A stretch of DNA of 46,129 bases from a virus. Location: positions 1-46,129 of the IMG/VR virus record IMGVR_UViG_3300036804_000175. One strand, 5' to 3'. A program made the position numbers and the translations under genes. The stretch's first letter is position 1. Every line of letters starts with the position of its first letter. This document shows positions 38,708 through 46,028 of this stretch, one piece after another. The notes under the pieces are model-generated. The model ran no database searches. It had not been told where the DNA came from and was given only the letters and a program-made list of their open reading frames with translations.

Positions 38708-38961
38708 GGCAAGTTGCCTCCTGGCGGTGACCCCGTCGTCTTGGCGAGGTAAGCATCTACCAGTTCAAGACGTTTTTTGTACTCTTCGCGCTCTTCTCCG
38801 GCCTCGTCACTGACAAGGTCATACTCAGCACCCGGATTGAGAATTGCGGTGACGAGCTCTTGACGGTACTCTGTAACGTCTCTCAGGCTCATCGCAGCCA
38901 GGTTCAGGGGATCAGCGAACGGGACTGTTTCCCCGCCGGTGCTGGTTATGTCACGGCTCAT
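38704..38961 (-). CDS. Small hypothetical protein (85 aa)
   Basis: Mostly helical and acidic: MSLRDVTEYRQELVTAILNP, DEAGEEREEYKKRLELVDAY. ATG at 38961 overlaps the stop of the 96-aa gene (ATGA), and its own stop overlaps the next TTG start, so it is tightly coupled to both. No motif recognised. Confidence 0.6.
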   Translation of the reverse strand: MSRDITSTGGETVPFADPLNLAAMSLRDVTEYRQELVTAILNPGAEYDLVSDEAGEEREEYKKRLELVDAYLAKTTGSPPGGNLP

Positions 38962-39248
38962 CGCAGTTCCCTGAACAGAATCCCGGCGCCCTGCATTTGT
39001 CGGATAGCTTTCATGGTCTGGTTAAAATTGAGACCAGAGTCATACAAGGCTTGCGCCACTTTGACGAATATGATGCTCTCCTGCTGCTCAGTCTTCTTTT
39101 CTTTGAAGGCTGTTGCTATTGCTACACCCGAACCAGCATCAGTAGCACATTGACTGCATAGAAGAGGGCCGCCGCAATTGACGACTCCGTCTGGCAGATC
39201 TGGGCTTATCGCAGTTCCAGAAATCTGATGGCCGTGTCTAGTCCACAT
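38958..39248 (-). CDS. Small Cys-containing protein with shared C-terminal module (96 aa)
   Basis: The N-terminus HGHQISGTAISPDLP is followed by CGGPLLCSQC (Cys pairs, perhaps a zinc knuckle). The C-terminus VAQALYDSGLNFNQTMKAIR then AGILFREL matches those of the 100-aa protein at 39273 and the 66-aa protein at 40231, so three proteins share this module of about 35 residues. Function unknown. Confidence 0.65.
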   Translation of the reverse strand: MWTRHGHQISGTAISPDLPDGVVNCGGPLLCSQCATDAGSGVAIATAFKEKKTEQQESIIFVKVAQALYDSGLNFNQTMKAIRQMQGAGILFRELR

Positions 39249-39272
39249 TGTATGCTCTCCTATGATTTGCTG

Positions 39273-39575
39273 TTATGTGCTAACCATCCGGAAGAAGACA
39301 CCTGCGGCATGAGATTTCCAGATAACTTCAGCGGCCTGATCGAAAGTGTAACCGAGATCCAGAAAGACTTTCATGAAAAGTACAAGCGCTTCGTTGTTGG
39401 TGAAATTCTCGGCCCCGGACTTGACTTCAGAAGTTTTGTGATGACTGTACCAAGCAAGCATTTCTTCCTGGCATGTTCCGCAAGGACTAGGACCAAAACA
39501 TCCTATGATTCTGTTTTTTGGTGTTGGCTCGTAAGCACTGCCAGGAATATGATGCCCGTGACTAGTTACTGCCAC
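39273..39575 (-). CDS. Small Cys-containing protein, paralog of the 96-aa gene (100 aa)
   Basis: The same layout as the 96-aa protein: HGHHIPGSA at the start, CFGPSPCGTC in the middle, and a C-terminal LFMKVFLDLGYTFDQAAEVI followed by AAGVFFRMV. The two genes are adjacent, so this looks like a tandem duplication. The start is GTG at 39575 with GAGGGA upstream. Confidence 0.65.
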   Translation of the reverse strand: MAVTSHGHHIPGSAYEPTPKNRIIGCFGPSPCGTCQEEMLAWYSHHKTSEVKSGAENFTNNEALVLFMKVFLDLGYTFDQAAEVIWKSHAAGVFFRMVST

Positions 39576-40103
39576 TTATCCCTCACTTCCGCGTTTGCGC
39601 CACTCGCTTGCCCACATGAAGTCCATGCCGGCGAGCTCTGCGCATTGCTTATCTGACTCCATGTCTCCCACCATCAGGGCGAGATAAGACGGGTAACGTT
39701 CGCCGTATACCGGCTCCATGTTAATGACTGCAGCAACTATGAGCCCTGGCGACGGTTTTCTGCACCAGCACTTAACCATAGGAGGAGCAGGTGCTGATGG
39801 GTGGTGAGGACACCACACGATCACATCGATCAGGTTCCCGGTGAGCTCGTTGACATGCTCCAGCTTTTCCTTGACTTCTGCTGAAGTAGTAAATCCCAGA
39901 GCAATTCCACCCTGATTGCTCACTGCCAAGATCCGGCCGTTACCTGCTTTCCATTCCAGAAGCAGGTTAATAACGCCAGGAAACAGCTCAACATCGCTAG
40001 CTTTGTTGACAAACTGGCCATCCTTGTTCCCCAGTTTGATTAAAGTACCGTCGACGTCGACCACCAGCAGACGCGTTTCTTTCATCTCTCTCATGTCGTT
40101 CAC
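39576..40103 (-). CDS. HAD-family phosphatase, GmhB-like (175 aa)
   Basis: HAD-type hydrolase that removes phosphate from a small substrate or nucleic acid end. Motif I is DVDGT with Asp16 and Asp18; motif II SNQGG with Ser62; the RKPSPG segment (about 115-120) gives the motif III Lys; motif IV is GDMESD (146-151). WCPHH and CWC (98-114) form a loop with Cys98, His100, Cys112 and Cys114, like the zinc loop of the GmhB subgroup. The start is GTG at 40103, overlapping the previous stop (GTGA). Substrate unknown; phage HAD enzymes of this kind may mend nucleic acid ends. Confidence 0.8.
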   Translation of the reverse strand: MNDMREMKETRLLVVDVDGTLIKLGNKDGQFVNKASDVELFPGVINLLLEWKAGNGRILAVSNQGGIALGFTTSAEVKEKLEHVNELTGNLIDVIVWCPHHPSAPAPPMVKCWCRKPSPGLIVAAVINMEPVYGERYPSYLALMVGDMESDKQCAELAGMDFMWASEWRKRGSEG

Positions 40104-40270
40104 AGGCTGAATTCAGCTCCTGAGCGATTCTCTTCCACGTCGTCGAAAGCCCGATTGATAATCTTTGCGTCAATACCAATCCAGGTCAGTCTCTGCAAGA
40201 CTTCCTTGGCGGTATCGCCACTGCACAGACCTATCCGGTCTCTGGTTTCTGGCAGTGAGCGTTCGCGCAT
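40100..40270 (-). CDS. Small hypothetical protein (56 aa)
   Basis: ATG at 40270 preceded by AAAGGAG with good spacing; the stop TGA overlaps the GTG start of the HAD gene. The product is basic at the start (RERSLPETRDR) and helical after (AKEVLQRLTWIGIDAKIINR). No family recognised. Overlap with both neighbours supports a real coupled gene. Confidence 0.65.
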   Translation of the reverse strand: MRERSLPETRDRIGLCSGDTAKEVLQRLTWIGIDAKIINRAFDDVEENRSGAEFSL

Positions 40271-40431
40271 TGGTCTCCTTTCTTCAGGCGGAATACCAAG
40301 CCGCCTTTATGAAATTCTTTTATTGCGTTAACTGTCTGTCTCCAGGTCAGTCCTGAGTCAAGAAACGCTTTTGCAGTACGGATGATAATTTCATCATCAC
40401 TTAGATCAGAAACTTTAAGTTTCTGAGCCAG
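40231..40431 (-). CDS. Small protein with shared C-terminal module, start unclear (66 aa)
   Basis: Carries the third copy of the module seen at 38958 and 39273: RTAKAFLDSGLTWRQTVNAI then GGLVFRL, followed by a tail with two Cys. No ATG, GTG or TTG lies in frame between the preceding gene and the module. CTG at 40431 is seven bases after GGAGG and gives 66 residues. A longer frame from 40554 would overlap the preceding gene by 110 bp. The start is therefore uncertain, the module is not. Confidence 0.5.
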   Translation of the reverse strand: MAQKLKVSDLSDDEIIIRTAKAFLDSGLTWRQTVNAIKEFHKGGLVFRLKKGDQCANAHCQKPETG

Positions 40432-40444
40432 GTCATCCCTCCTG

Positions 40445-40630
40445 TTAGGGTTTATTGGAGGAAGGTTCTTCACGGAGATCCCTGCACTTGGCCTCGTCTG
40501 TGGGCTCGCACTTGGCAAGCCACATCTCAGCCTCTTCGAGCTTGGTTCTGACAATCTGCAGTTCCCTGGACGGTTTGTACTCCTTCACAAGTTCCTGCAT
40601 CCGGCCGAAGAAGTATTTGGGATTCATCAT
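40445..40630 (-). CDS. Small helical protein, EAEMWL family (61 aa)
   Basis: Sequence MMNPKYFFGRMQELVKEYKP followed by SRELQIVRTKLEEAEMWLAK. The SRE-x-x-x-x-x-TKLEEA-x-MW helix is close to the second helix of Acb2/Tad1 hairpin proteins (SREKSLALTKLEEAVMW-like consensus as I recall it). ATG at 40630 has AGAGGA upstream; a frame from 40672 is longer by 14 residues. It resembles the 68-aa protein at 40735. Anti-defence function is a hypothesis only. Confidence 0.6.
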   Translation of the reverse strand: MMNPKYFFGRMQELVKEYKPSRELQIVRTKLEEAEMWLAKCEPTDEAKCRDLREEPSSNKP

Positions 40631-40751
40631 TTCCGGCGTATCCTCTTTCCTGCTTTCTTCCCCATTGGACAAAACACCCAGTGGCCCTGCCTGAGTTCAT
40701 CCACTGCCAGGAAACCATGTTGATACCATCAGGCTCAGACCGGTCGGACAT
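40527..40751 (-). CDS. Possible small Trp-rich protein (74 aa)
   Basis: The frame from ATG at 40751 (GGAAG just upstream) begins MSDRSEPDGINMVSWQWMNS and continues GCFVQWGRKQERGY. The first 45 residues look protein-like and cover the gap between two other genes; the last 30 overlap the 61-aa gene and look like out-of-frame sequence. A start at 40802 (MACVELEYPWPEGVW) is an alternative. Confidence 0.4.
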   Translation of the reverse strand: MSDRSEPDGINMVSWQWMNSGRATGCFVQWGRKQERGYAGNDESQILLRPDAGTCEGVQTVQGTADCQNQARRG

Positions 40752-40941
40752 CTTCTTCCAGACACCTTCGGGCCACGGATATTCGAGCTCCACGCATGCC
40801 ATCATTTTGATCCAGCCACATTTCGCACTCAGCAAGTTTGAGAAGTGCCTGCTCCTTATGAATGTCTGATTTGAATGTTTTGCCGATGTCTCTCCGAAGT
40901 TTGGTGAAATGAAGTACGAAGTGTTCCCGGGTTGAACTCAT
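40735..40941 (-). CDS. Small helical protein, EAEMWL family paralog (68 aa)
   Basis: Begins MSSTREHFVLHFTKLRRDIG and continues HKEQALLKLAECEMWLDQND. The LLKLAECEMWL helix matches the TKLEEAEMWL helix of the 61-aa protein, so the two are paralogs. ATG at 40941 shares its A with the stop of the ssDNA-binding-like gene (TGATG). May be a second Acb2/Tad1-like protein; unproven. Confidence 0.6.
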   Translation of the reverse strand: MSSTREHFVLHFTKLRRDIGKTFKSDIHKEQALLKLAECEMWLDQNDGMRGARISVARRCLEEDVRPV

Positions 40942-41453
40942 CACTCCTCCTCGTCGGGCTCGTCGTGTGACATTACCGCAACGGCGGCTGAGTCCGGCAC
41001 ATCGAGGTACTTCATCTCGAGTGCATCTTCCCGGATTGTCACATAGATTGACTTCAGGTAGGCCTTTACTCCTTCTCGTCCGTTCACCTCCCATTCGTAA
41101 GGCCGCACGATCATGTCGACGTTCTCGATGTCCGCCCAGTCAAGCAAGGACACCATACTCTCATCGAGCGGTGTCTTACCCCTGCTGGTGATCAGGACTA
41201 TCCGCGGTGGGTTCTTGCCGAAGTGGACACTCACCTCGAGCCGTGGCTGCGGTGTCTCACCCTCATCGCGCGGCTGAAGGTACTTGACGTTCCAGCCGTC
41301 TTTCAGCATGAGCTCGGCTTCTTCATCTTCGAGCAGCACGTTGAAGTTGCGCTGCCCCTTGGCATTGAACCGGCCTTCCTCACCGGAGAAGTTCCGGAAG
41401 AGAATGCGCCGTCCTTCCAGGACTACGGGCTGGAGCCTTGAACCGGTGCCCAA
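40941..41453 (-). CDS. Single-stranded DNA-binding-like protein (170 aa)
   Basis: Beta-rich protein with RRILFRNFSGEEGRFNAKGQ, LMLKDGWNVKYLQPRDEGE, FGKNPPRIVLITSRGKTPLD, VDMIVRPYEWEVNGREG and an acidic C-terminal tail ending EPDEEE. The pattern is that of a conserved phage protein often taken as the ssDNA-binding protein; an acidic tail is usual for such proteins as it recruits replication partners. The start appears to be TTG at 41453 within the preceding gene. Position beside replication genes agrees. Confidence 0.7.
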   Translation of the reverse strand: MGTGSRLQPVVLEGRRILFRNFSGEEGRFNAKGQRNFNVLLEDEEAELMLKDGWNVKYLQPRDEGETPQPRLEVSVHFGKNPPRIVLITSRGKTPLDESMVSLLDWADIENVDMIVRPYEWEVNGREGVKAYLKSIYVTIREDALEMKYLDVPDSAAVAVMSHDEPDEEE

Positions 41454-41602
41454 TCTATCTCACCTTCTTCCACCGTGACGTGGTCCCACTTCTTGTATGC
41501 GTCTATGTACGCACGCTGCCGGCTTTCGCTGAACGTGACCTCGTAATACATGCCGTCTGAAAGTGTGGTGCTAACCAGGGCCTTCTGTGAAACGTCGAGC
41601 AT
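41423..41602 (-). CDS. Small conserved protein (59 aa)
   Basis: ATG at 41602 shares its A with the stop of the 98-aa gene. The product KALVSTTLSDGMYYEVTF then AYIDAYKKWDHVTV is the same family as the C-terminal half of the 145-aa protein at 4267-4704. It is a complete small version without the Pro/Ser-rich N-terminus. Function unknown. Overlaps the ssDNA-binding-like gene by 31 bases. Confidence 0.65.
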   Translation of the reverse strand: MLDVSQKALVSTTLSDGMYYEVTFSESRQRAYIDAYKKWDHVTVEEGEIDWAPVQGSSP

Positions 41603-41898
41603 CAGAAGATACCCATGCTCTCCAGGAAGCTGGTCAGGTCGTTGATGTACTGCTCCTGGGCGCCGAGCATGTGGTCCTGGCTGCGCTCGTGGATGTACGT
41701 GGTCTGCGACTTGATGAACCGCCGCTGCGCTTTCAGCAGCATGTCGATGGGCGACGGCATTGCGGTGGCCGCTTCCAGAACTCGTTTGCTGGTGAACTCG
41801 GCGGCGTATGATGAGTTCGGATTGTGCTCAAGCCGTTCCTTCGCGTCCCGGCCTATTGCGTCACTCGCTGCTTCTTCGATCGGCATGTTGTTACCCAT
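41602..41898 (-). CDS. Helical hypothetical protein (98 aa)
   Basis: Almost entirely helical: EEAASDAIGRDAKERLEHNP, LLKAQRRFIKSQTTYIHERS, AQEQYINDLTSFLESMGIF. ATG at 41898 has AAGGG at good spacing; the nine upstream codons are not needed. No family recognised. It may be an assembly or DNA-binding accessory of the replication block. Confidence 0.6.
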   Translation of the reverse strand: MGNNMPIEEAASDAIGRDAKERLEHNPNSSYAAEFTSKRVLEAATAMPSPIDMLLKAQRRFIKSQTTYIHERSQDHMLGAQEQYINDLTSFLESMGIF

Positions 41899-41934
41899 GG
41901 TTGCACCCTTCTGAATTAAAGGCAAGTTGCCTGA

Positions 41935-42072
41935 TCATTCCCCTGAATCAGGAATGTTGAGAATTTCGTCGATCAGTTTCTGCTCTCTGGTCTTCTGGTC
42001 TCCTTTCGGGATTTCCTTGATGTCGGCGTTCTCGGCCAGTTTCGCCAGCTCTTCTCTGCTGAGTTTTTTCAT
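41935..42072 (-). CDS. Small lysine/glutamate-rich protein (45 aa)
   Basis: ATG at 42072 preceded by AGGAAG; product MKKLSREELAKLAENADIKE ... LIDEILNIPDSGE. A short charged helical protein. It overlaps the 76-aa gene by four bases (ATGA), which supports translation. Confidence 0.6.
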   Translation of the reverse strand: MKKLSREELAKLAENADIKEIPKGDQKTREQKLIDEILNIPDSGE

Positions 42073-42299
42073 GTGCTTCCTGAGTTGTCCATTGTGATCT
42101 TGAATGGTCCCTTGAATTTCCCGGCCAGTATTTCGGCGAACTCACCTTTTATGTGAGCTGTGAACTCGCCCCGGGTGACAGTTGCTTCACCAATGACGAC
42201 GCTCATGTCATCGATCTGAATGGCGACCGGTACTCTCTTGTTAGATGTGATGTTGGTGCCAAGATGGCCTTTTACCACATGCACGGCTTTCTCAGGCAT
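42069..42299 (-). CDS. Small beta-rich hypothetical protein (76 aa)
   Basis: Sequence MPEKAVHVVKGHLGTNITSN and a central VVIGEATVTRGEFTAHIKG suggest a beta-sheet protein. It is the first gene after the polymerase fusion (24 bp gap) and overlaps the 45-aa gene. No family recognised. Confidence 0.6.
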   Translation of the reverse strand: MPEKAVHVVKGHLGTNITSNKRVPVAIQIDDMSVVIGEATVTRGEFTAHIKGEFAEILAGKFKGPFKITMDNSGST

Positions 42300-42323
42300 T
42301 ATCCTCCTTCGGTGATTTGTTCC

Positions 42324-45300
42324 TCACGCTCTGAATTGTTCGGCGTCTCCGAACTTAGAGATATTGGTGATGGCGGAATCCACGAGAGCTCTGAAGTAAT
42401 CCAGATTGACTGTGTTTTCTTGCCCGAGATCCCGGACGACTACTGCTTCTTTCCAGAAGTATCCTTTGGCTCCCGATGCAGAATGGAACACGCCCTCCTT
42501 GCCACGGAGCAGAACACCTCCTCCAGTCCCTTCATTGACCGGGACAAAGCTTCCAGCGCGGCCAACAAAGTGTGGATCGCCGTCTCCGAAATCCAGATAA
42601 AGGCTCGCTGAAGTGACTGTACGAGTTTCACAGTAATCCCTGAATTCTATCGGTTCGTTACTGAACAGGGTTTTAAAAACGTATGGATGCTGAAACTGTG
42701 CACCCGTGGTTGCCCATGATCCGTCTTCCTTCTTGGCTACATAAACTGCATCATTCACAAGACAGAATTTCTGGTAAGTAACTTCATGCTCGAAGTCATA
42801 ACCATACTTCTGGCCGAAATTGATAATGAATTCCACAATTTCCGGTGTCGCATCTGGTACCTTGATGGAGTCAGTCTTGATGTGAATGACCCTGAAACCT
42901 TGTTCCTGAATAGCCTGCTTGAGGTCTATCATGAACAAAGCGCCACGTTTGGCTACAATATTGTCTTTGTTCCGGACGTCCCGGAATGCGTTGGGGAAGC
43001 TAGCCGATGTGAGACCATAAACAATGTTCAGGATAATCTTCAGAGCATAGGATAGTGCTTTTGCATCTCCCTCACTACCAAGGTATGGAACCAGGGCGCC
43101 ACGGAGCATTCGCCTAGCTGCGTCGTAATCATGATGCTTGATTGCAACACGGGCGGATTTGAGATCAGAATAATTCTTCGTATAAGGGCCAAACAAAGAC
43201 AATATTTCAATTGTTGTCGGGTGCATAGAGGCAACATCGAGCACCGCGACGTCAGTATACATGCCGGGTTCGGCATAGACATAACCTCCTTCCCCGGTTG
43301 TTTCATCTTTGTATGTGCTGGTTCCGGCTTCATAATGATAGCCCGGGAACTCTTTAGACAAGTCTGTGTAAACAAATTTATCCTGAGGATTACGGTCATC
43401 ACCAAATACAATTTTAGCTGTGTGACGCTGAGTTGTGTCATTGACTGACAAGCCGCTAAGCTCTGCAAGAATCTGTCTTGCAACGTAATCTTGCTTTCTG
43501 TCGTCAAACACCTGCTCAGTGGTTACGACATCGTTGGCACAATAGCTGGTAACTTCTTCCCAGAGCTCTTCTGGTACGGGCTCATACCAGGGATGGCTGA
43601 GCTCTTTGTGATTTAGTCCTAGCTCGATCTGGAACCACTTGAGCGACTTCTTGACAGTGGAAAAATCCCAAATGTCAGCATACGACAAGTTATACGCGTC
43701 GCCGAACATGCTGTGCTTTTCGCCTTCTATAATTCGCTGGCTAAGCTGAAACAGTTCTTGCTCGTTGTAGCCCATTATCCGGGCATAGAGAATATGATTA
43801 TCGTAACGGCGGTTGTTGAAGCCAACCAGTTTGAACTTAGTCAGCTCCTCAACTTCGGCACTGCCAGGATTAATCATCTTGGCAACCTGGGCGTCACCCT
43901 GATACTTCCAGCAGACCACAAACAGATTAGGAAAGACTTCCACATCGTAAAACACCAAACGGTCATCTGCAGGTGCTACGGGCTCTGGTGTGACGGGCAC
44001 GTCGTCCGATGCAAACTTCATGCCCATGACTCGTTTAACGCAATAAACCGCCTGATTGGTGGATCCGTTGGCAAACGCAAGGATCCGGCCCCGCATGTCT
44101 GTCACGTCGTAAGTCATGCCTGAACGCCAGGCATCGTCAAGAATCTTCTCGATGAAGTCAATGCTCGGCTTAGTTCCCGGATGTATTTCTTTCCGGAGAT
44201 TTCTCTGAATGAGACCTCTCAGAGATTTCTCGTTTTGCATGGTGTCTGAATCGATCATACGCCTCTCCTTAAACGGCAAGCCACTGTTCAAAGTCGCGAT
44301 GGGGACATCGTTGCAAGTGGTTAGCCGGCGCCGCAATGAAGCATCATCCTTGAAGGTTTTAACTTCAATTCCCGGGCTGTAGCTGTGGCTCAGACCCGAA
44401 ACATCACCGTCGTACATGTAATGCAGGTGGATGCCAGCGCCACTTTGACTGTATTCGGCATAGGTCGCGGGCCACAAGCTGGCTGCCTCCAGATTCAGGA
44501 CAATGCTCTTGTGACCTTCTTCATCCCGCAAATCGAAGTCAATGACAATCTGCTGGAAGTCCAGTTTAACAAAGTGCAGATGTGACGTGTCAAGATCTGA
44601 CAGTACAGTCTTCACTTTAGCCCATGGAACTCCTGGCTTTCCGCTGTCGGTAGCATATTGAGCCGGCTGACTGGAAAAAAGCTCATCGAATAGCGAATCT
44701 GTAAGCTCCATTGCAAGTGACGGTGATGGCTGCGGCGGTGCCGCTTGCACTCCAAGTTTGTCAACTTTAAACCCAGTGAACAGATTTGTCACCTGAACAC
44801 CATCAACCCGGCCACGTTCTGAAAAATGAGTGAAGTAGTTCCGGAGCTCATCCCTGAACTTGCCGAGGTTTAGGCGCCACTCGTAGCCGCCTTCATCACA
44901 GAACGCCTTGTACAAGCCCCAGGCCTGCTTGAGGGTTGTTCCGTCCTGATTCCGGAAAAGCTCGTATTGCTCCGTCAGGTAGTTGTAGAACATGTCAGTC
45001 CGGATAATCATGTCTGTTGGCCGGTATGACGAATAGTAATTTGGTCCCAGTGCCCGGTATACCTGAAGGCAGTGATAGGCAATGGCTCCTAGCTCGAAAT
45101 TGATTCCATGCTTGGCCGCTTCATAATCGCTTGACAGCAGAGTCTTGCCAGTTGGGTGAATATCAATCAGTCGCCGGATAATGCCTGATTTGGCATCGGT
45201 GATTTTAACCGATTGATTCGTTCCGATAAAGAGAAGCGCATTCACACGCCCAGTGTAAGGCGCCTTGTACTTCTCGTTGATGATGATCTCCTCGTGAGAG

Positions 45301-46028
45301 ACTATCGAGTTGAGACGGGTGTTGTCATCTATCTTAGACAGGTCACCGTCGTGTTGGATTGCCACAAGCGGGTTGGTCTTGAACGACTCGGTAGCAAAAG
45401 CGTTAGTTGTGCCAGTCAGGGCTTTCGCGTCGAAGGTTGCTGTGTACCCTTCAAACAGTCTGGCAAGAATATTAAGAAACGTGGATTTGCCCGTTCCCGC
45501 TTCGCCATACAGAACGAAGAACTTTTGCACGTCTTTTGAGTTCGCGGCGACTACGGCACCGATTGCCCACTCGAGTTTCTCCCGCTCATGCGGAGCGTAG
45601 AGTGTGCTCATCAACCGATCATACGCTTCTATTGATCCTTCTTTGAGCGAATACGGAAGCCGTCTGGAACTGTGATCTTCCTTTTTAGCCGGCGTATCTG
45701 AGAACGCCAGCGTACCATCCAGTTGCTCAAACGAACTGGGCAAGTTCGTGCAGTAACTTTTAAAGTCACGCCACGCATTGCTTTTGAAACTGCTCAGGCT
45801 GCGGACCGTCGTAGGCCCGTCGATTTTCTCAGCCCGGGCATAAAGCGCAGCATCGACGAGACGCTGAACCGTGTATTCATCAGTAGACCACAGCCCAGCG
45901 CCCTCGTCCCATACCGCATAGAAGGAGCCGCCACGGACCAGCAGGTCTTGCGACTTACGGACGACGAAGTCTGGGTAAAGCTCAACTCCCGACTTTGTCT
46001 GCCGCTCCCTGATTTGCAGAAAATCCAC
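42324..46028 (-). CDS. SF3 helicase / primase-polymerase / family B DNA polymerase fusion (1234 aa)
   Basis: One chain carries three replication modules. Helicase (about 1-425): D5/SF3-type with Walker A GEAGTGKST (175-183). Archaeo-eukaryotic primase-like (about 465-640): DFD (497-499), SGAGIH (529-534), EVKTF (555-559). DNA polymerase (about 690-1234): exonuclease Asp695/Glu697, Asp743, YxxxD at 829-833; polymerase motif A DVASMHP (Asp931), motif B KxxxNxxYG (997-1005), motif C KTDS (Asp1053) with Lys in place of the usual first Asp. The start is GTG at 46028 with AAAGGAGG upstream; because the contig is circular the start is also at position 26. Confidence 0.85.
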   Translation of the reverse strand: MDFLQIRERQTKSGVELYPDFVVRKSQDLLVRGGSFYAVWDEGAGLWSTDEYTVQRLVDAALYARAEKIDGPTTVRSLSSFKSNAWRDFKSYCTNLPSSFEQLDGTLAFSDTPAKKEDHSSRRLPYSLKEGSIEAYDRLMSTLYAPHEREKLEWAIGAVVAANSKDVQKFFVLYGEAGTGKSTFLNILARLFEGYTATFDAKALTGTTNAFATESFKTNPLVAIQHDGDLSKIDDNTRLNSIVSHEEIIINEKYKAPYTGRVNALLFIGTNQSVKITDAKSGIIRRLIDIHPTGKTLLSSDYEAAKHGINFELGAIAYHCLQVYRALGPNYYSSYRPTDMIIRTDMFYNYLTEQYELFRNQDGTTLKQAWGLYKAFCDEGGYEWRLNLGKFRDELRNYFTHFSERGRVDGVQVTNLFTGFKVDKLGVQAAPPQPSPSLAMELTDSLFDELFSSQPAQYATDSGKPGVPWAKVKTVLSDLDTSHLHFVKLDFQQIVIDFDLRDEEGHKSIVLNLEAASLWPATYAEYSQSGAGIHLHYMYDGDVSGLSHSYSPGIEVKTFKDDASLRRRLTTCNDVPIATLNSGLPFKERRMIDSDTMQNEKSLRGLIQRNLRKEIHPGTKPSIDFIEKILDDAWRSGMTYDVTDMRGRILAFANGSTNQAVYCVKRVMGMKFASDDVPVTPEPVAPADDRLVFYDVEVFPNLFVVCWKYQGDAQVAKMINPGSAEVEELTKFKLVGFNNRRYDNHILYARIMGYNEQELFQLSQRIIEGEKHSMFGDAYNLSYADIWDFSTVKKSLKWFQIELGLNHKELSHPWYEPVPEELWEEVTSYCANDVVTTEQVFDDRKQDYVARQILAELSGLSVNDTTQRHTAKIVFGDDRNPQDKFVYTDLSKEFPGYHYEAGTSTYKDETTGEGGYVYAEPGMYTDVAVLDVASMHPTTIEILSLFGPYTKNYSDLKSARVAIKHHDYDAARRMLRGALVPYLGSEGDAKALSYALKIILNIVYGLTSASFPNAFRDVRNKDNIVAKRGALFMIDLKQAIQEQGFRVIHIKTDSIKVPDATPEIVEFIINFGQKYGYDFEHEVTYQKFCLVNDAVYVAKKEDGSWATTGAQFQHPYVFKTLFSNEPIEFRDYCETRTVTSASLYLDFGDGDPHFVGRAGSFVPVNEGTGGGVLLRGKEGVFHSASGAKGYFWKEAVVVRDLGQENTVNLDYFRALVDSAITNISKFGDAEQFRA

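Noticed and set aside
37952-38752. 266-codon plus-strand frame
   Set aside because: Antisense to three coupled minus-strand genes with clear start/stop overlaps; composition mirrors them.
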